From Planomonospora sp. ID82291 (lineage in GTDB: Bacteria; Actinomycetota; Actinomycetes; Streptosporangiales; Streptosporangiaceae), in assembly GCF_015711645.1 (NCBI RefSeq), contig NZ_JABTEX010000007.1:124001-188000 (forward strand): DNA of 64,000 nucleotides, given 5' to 3'. A program made the translations under genes and the position numbers. The notes beneath the pieces are model-generated. The model ran no database searches, had not been told where the DNA came from, and saw only the letters and a program-made list of their open reading frames with translations. Below, one piece after another: positions 60,326-64,000 of the stretch (positions are counted from its first letter, which is position 1; every line of letters starts with the position of its first letter).

Positions 60326-62368
60326 TTGCCCAGGGGAATCAGCCAGATGGCTGTTCCGATCGGCGTGGTCCTGATCGTCGTGATGATGGTCATCCCGTTG
60401 CCGACGGTCCTGCTCGACCTCCTCATCGCGGCGAACATCACCATCGCGCTGATCGTGGTCGTGGTGAGCATGAACGTGAAGCGGCCGCTGGAGTTCTCCT
60501 CCTTCCCCTCGCTGCTGCTGGTCCTGACGCTGTTCCGGCTGGCCCTGAACATCAGCGCGACCCGCCTGGTCCTGCTCGACGGATTCGCCGGCAACGTCAT
60601 CGAGGCGTTCGGGCACTTCGTCGTCGGCGGCTCCCTCATCGTCGGCGTCGTGATCTTCACGATCCTGGTCATCATCCAGTTCATCGTCATCACCAAGGGC
60701 GCCGAGCGCGTCGCCGAGGTCGGCGCGCGCTTCACCCTGGACGCCATGCCCGGCAAGCAGATGGCCATCGACGCCGACCTCAACGCCGGCCTGATCGACG
60801 AGGCGGAGGCGCGCAAGCGCCGCCACGAGGTCACCGCCGAGGCCGACTTCTACGGCTCGATGGACGGCGGCTCGAAGTTCGTCAAGGGCGACGCCATCGC
60901 CGCCATCATCATCACCTTCATCAACCTCGTCGGCGGCTTCGCCGTGGGCGTGGTGCAGAAGGGCATGCCGGCCGGCGAGGCCATCGAGACCTACAGCCTG
61001 CTGAGCATCGGCGACGGCCTGGTCTCCCAGATCCCGGCCCTGCTGCTCTCGGTCGCCACCGGCCTCATGGTCGCCCGCGCCAGCGGCGAGGGCGACATGG
61101 GCAGCACGGTGACCGGCCAGCTCGGCGCGCAGAAGCGGGCCCTGCAGATCGGCGGCGGCGCCGCCCTGGCCCTGGCCCTGATCCCGGGCCTGCCCAAGCT
61201 GCCCTTCCTGCTCATCGGCGGCGTCGTGCTGTTCCTCGCCCAGCGGGTGCCCGCCGCGGCGGCCGAGCAGGACGACGCGGAGACCCCTGCCGCGCTCGCC
61301 GGACCGGCGCCCGACTCCCCCGAGGCGCTCATGGGGGAGATCCGGGTCGACCCGCTGGAGCTGGCCCTGGCCCCCGACCTCATCGACCTGGTCGACGCCG
61401 CCGGCGGCGACCTGCTCGACCGGGTCCGCGCGCTGCGCCGCAAGATCGCACTGGAGACCGGCGTCATCATGCCGCCGGTGCACACCCGCGACGACCTGGA
61501 CCTGCCCCTGTCGACGTACGTGGTCCGCGTCAACGGCGTGGAGGTCGCCCGCGGCCAGGCCCCGCCCGGCACCGTGCTGGCCATCGGCGACGGGCTGGAC
61601 GGCCTGCCCGGCCGGGCCGGTCAGGAGCCGGTGTTCGGCCTGGAGGGCAAGTGGGTCCCCGCCGAGCTGCGCCACCAGGCGGAGCTCACCGGCGCCACCG
61701 TCGTCGACCGCGCCTCGGTCATCATCACCCACCTGTCGGAGATCGTCCGCGCCAACGCCAGCCGCCTGCTGGGCCGCGAGGACGTCCGCGCCCTGGTCGA
61801 GGTCGTCCGGCGCACGCACCCGATCGTGGTGGAGGAGCTCACCCCGGCGCTGCTCAGCCTGGGCCAGATCCAGACGGTCCTGCAGGCGCTGCTCGACGAG
61901 GGCGTCTCCATCCGCGACCTGGTCCGCATCTTCGAGGCCCTGTCCCTGGCGGGCAAGCACACCTCCGACGCCGACGCGCTCTACGAGGCCGCCCGCTCCG
62001 CCCTGGGGCCGGCCATCGCCGCCCGGCACGCCGCCGACGGCGGGCTGCCGGTGCTGACGCTCGACCCGCGGCTGGAGCACGCGCTGCTGGAGTCGCTGCG
62101 GCCCACCGAGAGCGGTGTGCAGCTGATCCTCGACACCGCCCGCGCCGAGGCCGTGATCGGCCACGCCGCCCAGCTCTCCGAGGCCGCCGAGCAGCAGGGC
62201 ATCATCCCGGTGCTGGTCTGCTCGCCCCAGCTCCGGATGCCCCTGCGCCGCCTGCTGAAGTTCGGCGCGCCCCGCCTGCCCCTCCTGTCCTATGCCGAGA
62301 TCGCGGAATGCCCGTTCCGCGTGGAAACCCTGGGAGTCGTGACCGATGCCGAAGCGCTTGCTGCTTGA
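60326..62368 (+). CDS. flhA: FlhA, flagellar type III export gate protein
   Basis: 680 aa from the TTG at 60326 (GGAGG 10 bases upstream); ATG at 60347 would remove 7 residues. Eight membrane helices in the N-terminal 310 residues with the conserved LTLFRLALNISATRLVLL and the FHIPEP-region sequence including RFTLDAMPGKQMAIDADLNA and RKRRHEVTAEADFYGSMDGG. The cytoplasmic export-cargo domain follows (from about 330: ALELAPDLIDL-like, LETGVIMPPVHTRDD, TVVDRASVIITHLSEI, ALLDEGVSIRDLVRIFEAL). Complete. It forms the nonameric export gate in the inner membrane. Overlaps the FlhF gene by 23 bases. Confidence 0.96.
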   Translation: MPRGISQMAVPIGVVLIVVMMVIPLPTVLLDLLIAANITIALIVVVVSMNVKRPLEFSSFPSLLLVLTLFRLALNISATRLVLLDGFAGNVIEAFGHFVVGGSLIVGVVIFTILVIIQFIVITKGAERVAEVGARFTLDAMPGKQMAIDADLNAGLIDEAEARKRRHEVTAEADFYGSMDGGSKFVKGDAIAAIIITFINLVGGFAVGVVQKGMPAGEAIETYSLLSIGDGLVSQIPALLLSVATGLMVARASGEGDMGSTVTGQLGAQKRALQIGGGAALALALIPGLPKLPFLLIGGVVLFLAQRVPAAAAEQDDAETPAALAGPAPDSPEALMGEIRVDPLELALAPDLIDLVDAAGGDLLDRVRALRRKIALETGVIMPPVHTRDDLDLPLSTYVVRVNGVEVARGQAPPGTVLAIGDGLDGLPGRAGQEPVFGLEGKWVPAELRHQAELTGATVVDRASVIITHLSEIVRANASRLLGREDVRALVEVVRRTHPIVVEELTPALLSLGQIQTVLQALLDEGVSIRDLVRIFEALSLAGKHTSDADALYEAARSALGPAIAARHAADGGLPVLTLDPRLEHALLESLRPTESGVQLILDTARAEAVIGHAAQLSEAAEQQGIIPVLVCSPQLRMPLRRLLKFGAPRLPLLSYAEIAECPFRVETLGVVTDAEALAA

Positions 62369-63713
62369 GGGATCCGACATCGAGGTGCTGCTGTCCCAGG
62401 TCCGCGACGAGCACGGACCGGATGTCTCCATCGTGTCGGCCGACCGCGTCCGGACCGGCGGGTTCGCCGGGTTCTTCGCCCGCCAGCGCTACGAGCTGAC
62501 GGTCGAGGTGCCCGACCCGGCCGAGCGCCCGCCCGCCCCCGTGCCCGCTCCTGTGCCGGCCCCCGCGTCCGCGGTCCCGGCGCCGCCCACGGGGCCGGCC
62601 ACGGCCGCGGACCCGATGACGGCGCTGCTGGCCCGCGCGGAGGAGCAGGAGCGGCGGCTGAGCCTCGCCGGCTCCCGCGCGGCCTCCCCCGTGCCGCGTC
62701 CCGCCGTGGCGGCCCCGAGCGTCTCCCTCAACCTGGCGCAGGCCGTCCCCGCCCAGGCGCACGTCCCGACGCACGCCGCCGCGCCGGCCGCGCCGATGGC
62801 GCCGGCCGTGCCGACGGCACCGGCCGTGCCGCTCGTGCCGGAGAACTTCGTCGTGGAGGCGGGCACCGAGAACCGGGCCTTCGCCGACATGCTCGCCTCG
62901 CTGCAGCGTGACGTCGACCTCCGCGACACCGCCGGGACCGGCGGGACGGGTGCTCTGTCGGCCCGCGCCTACCAGCCGCCGCCGGCGGCGCCCGCGGCCG
63001 AGCCGGAGCGGGGCGGGGCGGCCGTGCCCCGCGCCTTCCAGCCGCCCGTCGCCGAGCGGGACCGGCCGTACGCGCGGGCGCTCATCGAGCTCGGCCTGCC
63101 CGAGCACCTGGCCCTGCGGGCCGTCGGCTCCGACATGTACACCGCGGTGAGGCGCGCCCTGGCCGACCTGCCCGAGGCGCCCGCCCTGCCGACCCGCCCC
63201 GGCGACGTGCTCGTCATCGTCGGTGAGACGCACGCCGCCCTGCGGATGGCCGAGGAGGCCGCCCGCGCCATGAACGTGGGGGCCGGGCAGATCCTCCTGG
63301 CGGCCCGCTCCACCGCCGGGACCGGGATCCACACGTCACGGCGGCTGTCCGGACCGGCCGCGGCCGTCCGGAAGGCCCGGAAGATCCACCGCGACGACGT
63401 GCCGTACGTCGTCGTCGTCGACTCCACCCCGGAGCAGGCCAACGGCGAGTGGGCGCGCTCGGTCGCCGACGGCCTCGGCGCGACCGTCGTGTGGGCGGTC
63501 GTCGACGCGACCCGCAAGACCGCCGACACCGCGCGCCACCTGCGCACGCTCGGCACGGTGGACGCCATCGCGGTGAACGCCGTGGCCGCCACGGGCGACC
63601 CGGCGAGCGTCCTGGCCCTGGACATCCCCGTTTCCCATCTCGCGGACCGGCCCGGCACCGTGCAGGCGTGGGCCGCCCTGCTGTGCGAGCGGCTGGAGGA
63701 GAAGCAGTCGTGA
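62346..63713 (+). CDS. FlhF-like protein with a degenerate GTPase domain
   Basis: 455 aa, ATG inside the end of flhA. N-terminus MPKRLLLEGSDIEVLLSQVR, HGPDVSIVSADRV matches the FlhF B-domain, and a long Pro/Ala linker follows (about 55-190). The C-terminal N and G-like domains keep the order (YARALIELGLPEHLALRAVG; VLVIVGETHAALRMAEEAAR; VPYVVVVDSTPEQ) but the P-loop reads VGETHAALR, without GKT, and DTAGR and TKxD boxes are absent. FlhF sets flagellum number and site using GTP; this protein probably cannot bind it normally. Position after flhA supports the assignment. Confidence 0.85.
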   Translation: MPKRLLLEGSDIEVLLSQVRDEHGPDVSIVSADRVRTGGFAGFFARQRYELTVEVPDPAERPPAPVPAPVPAPASAVPAPPTGPATAADPMTALLARAEEQERRLSLAGSRAASPVPRPAVAAPSVSLNLAQAVPAQAHVPTHAAAPAAPMAPAVPTAPAVPLVPENFVVEAGTENRAFADMLASLQRDVDLRDTAGTGGTGALSARAYQPPPAAPAAEPERGGAAVPRAFQPPVAERDRPYARALIELGLPEHLALRAVGSDMYTAVRRALADLPEAPALPTRPGDVLVIVGETHAALRMAEEAARAMNVGAGQILLAARSTAGTGIHTSRRLSGPAAAVRKARKIHRDDVPYVVVVDSTPEQANGEWARSVADGLGATVVWAVVDATRKTADTARHLRTLGTVDAIAVNAVAATGDPASVLALDIPVSHLADRPGTVQAWAALLCERLEEKQS

Positions 63714-64000
63714 CATCCATTAGCTTGCCCGACATCAACTCCCTCGTGGAGATCGCCCTGCAGGACGGCAGGGTCTACCCCACGCGGGTGGAGGACACCG
63801 ACGGGCTGGTCCTCATGGTGGCAGCGCCGCGCGGCGCCGGCGACATCGACGTGCCGGAACCCGGCGAGGAGGTGTTCGTGCGCTGGACCGGCCCCCGCGG
63901 CCTCTACACCGCGCCCGGCACCTTCACCGCGGCCGTGCGCGACCGGATCAGCCTCTGGGCCATCGAGGCCGAGGGCACCGTGGACTACTTCAGCCGCCGC
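63710..64000 (+). CDS. Flagellar brake-type PilZ protein, N-terminal part
   Basis: 97 codons visible, running off the right edge. GTG overlaps the FlhF stop (GTGA). NSLVEIALQDGRVYPTRVED, PEPGEEVFVRWTGPRGLYTA and DRISLWAIEAEGTVDYFSRR match the PilZN/YcgR N-terminal domain, ending where the c-di-GMP-binding RxxxR would begin. YcgR-type proteins slow the flagellar motor when bound to c-di-GMP, linking the GGDEF/EAL enzymes here to swimming. Confidence 0.85.
   Translation, partial: MTSISLPDINSLVEIALQDGRVYPTRVEDTDGLVLMVAAPRGAGDIDVPEPGEEVFVRWTGPRGLYTAPGTFTAAVRDRISLWAIEAEGTVDYFSRR

Noticed and set aside
1-64000. tRNA or rRNA genes
   Set aside because: No cloverleaf with a T-loop consensus or rRNA block was noticed, though without a covariance search a tRNA could be missed.

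Overview
The window is very GC-rich, with G or C at almost every third codon position, GTG and TTG starts, and many 4-base start/stop overlaps (ATGA, GTGA). It is actinobacterial chromosome. It carries flagellar export genes (flhA, an flhF-like gene, a YcgR/PilZ-type gene), two chemotaxis gene clusters, a graspetide-type RiPP locus and several XRE/HEAT/two-component genes. Together these suggest a motile, sporangium-forming actinomycete, most plausibly a planosporous member of the Streptosporangiales. The genus cannot be fixed from sequence alone. No rRNA, tRNA or CRISPR was seen.

Layout. 1-10.8 kb: a sulfotransferase fragment; a membrane chemoreceptor, anti-sigma-like ATPase and small protein (minus strand); a tightly overlapping plus-strand operon of two response regulators, a HEAT-repeat protein, a family 2 glycosyltransferase and a hybrid-input histidine kinase; then a secreted metzincin protease and a GAF gene pair on the minus strand. 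11.3-22.1 kb: chemotaxis operon 1 (soluble two-tip MCP, triple CheW, CheB, HEAT protein, CheR, receiver, CheA, STAS-like protein, CheY, short MCP-like protein). 22.1-28.3 kb: an accessory block with a graspetide locus (precursor, ATP-grasp ligase, isoaspartyl-methyltransferase homologue), small unknown genes, a divergent XRE regulator and a pterin dehydratase.

28.3-37.8 kb is the most rearranged region. It holds a truncated GntR/UTRA gene and two halves of different large secreted proteins joined at an IS3-family element. The second half ends in a NucA/NucB-type DNase domain followed by a probable immunity gene. A decayed IS5-family transposase and a 17-G run follow. 37.8-48.1 kb: a two-component pair, a secreted glucosaminidase, two tandem GGDEF-EAL proteins sharing a 219-bp identical block, and an MFS transporter. 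48.1-51.8 kb: chemotaxis cluster 2 (CheB, CheR, CheY, CheX, CheY, CheC/CheX-like) without its own CheA or CheW. 52-57 kb: a secreted Gly-rich repeat protein, a VapBC-like pair, a GC-rich unknown, an ArsR/reductase pair and a phosphotransferase. 57-64 kb: a 7TM-PAS-GGDEF cyclase, a UDP-GlcNAc 2-epimerase, then flhA, flhF-like and a PilZ/YcgR-type gene running off the right edge.

Many of these genes appear to form one motility regulon. Seven sites match a sigma-28/WhiG-type promoter: six are CTCA, 16-17 bases, then [GA][CT]CGAT, and one is TAAA-N15-GCCGAT. They lie in front of cheB2, flhA, both classes of c-di-GMP enzyme genes, the 2-epimerase, the metzincin protease, the GAF pair and the anti-sigma-like operon (the epimerase and a cyclase share a divergent region). 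An eighth, weaker site lies ahead of chemotaxis operon 1. The likely picture is a flagellar sigma factor coordinating swimming, c-di-GMP turnover, envelope sugar supply and perhaps spore release. The IS-disrupted toxin region and the RiPP block are accessory insertions.
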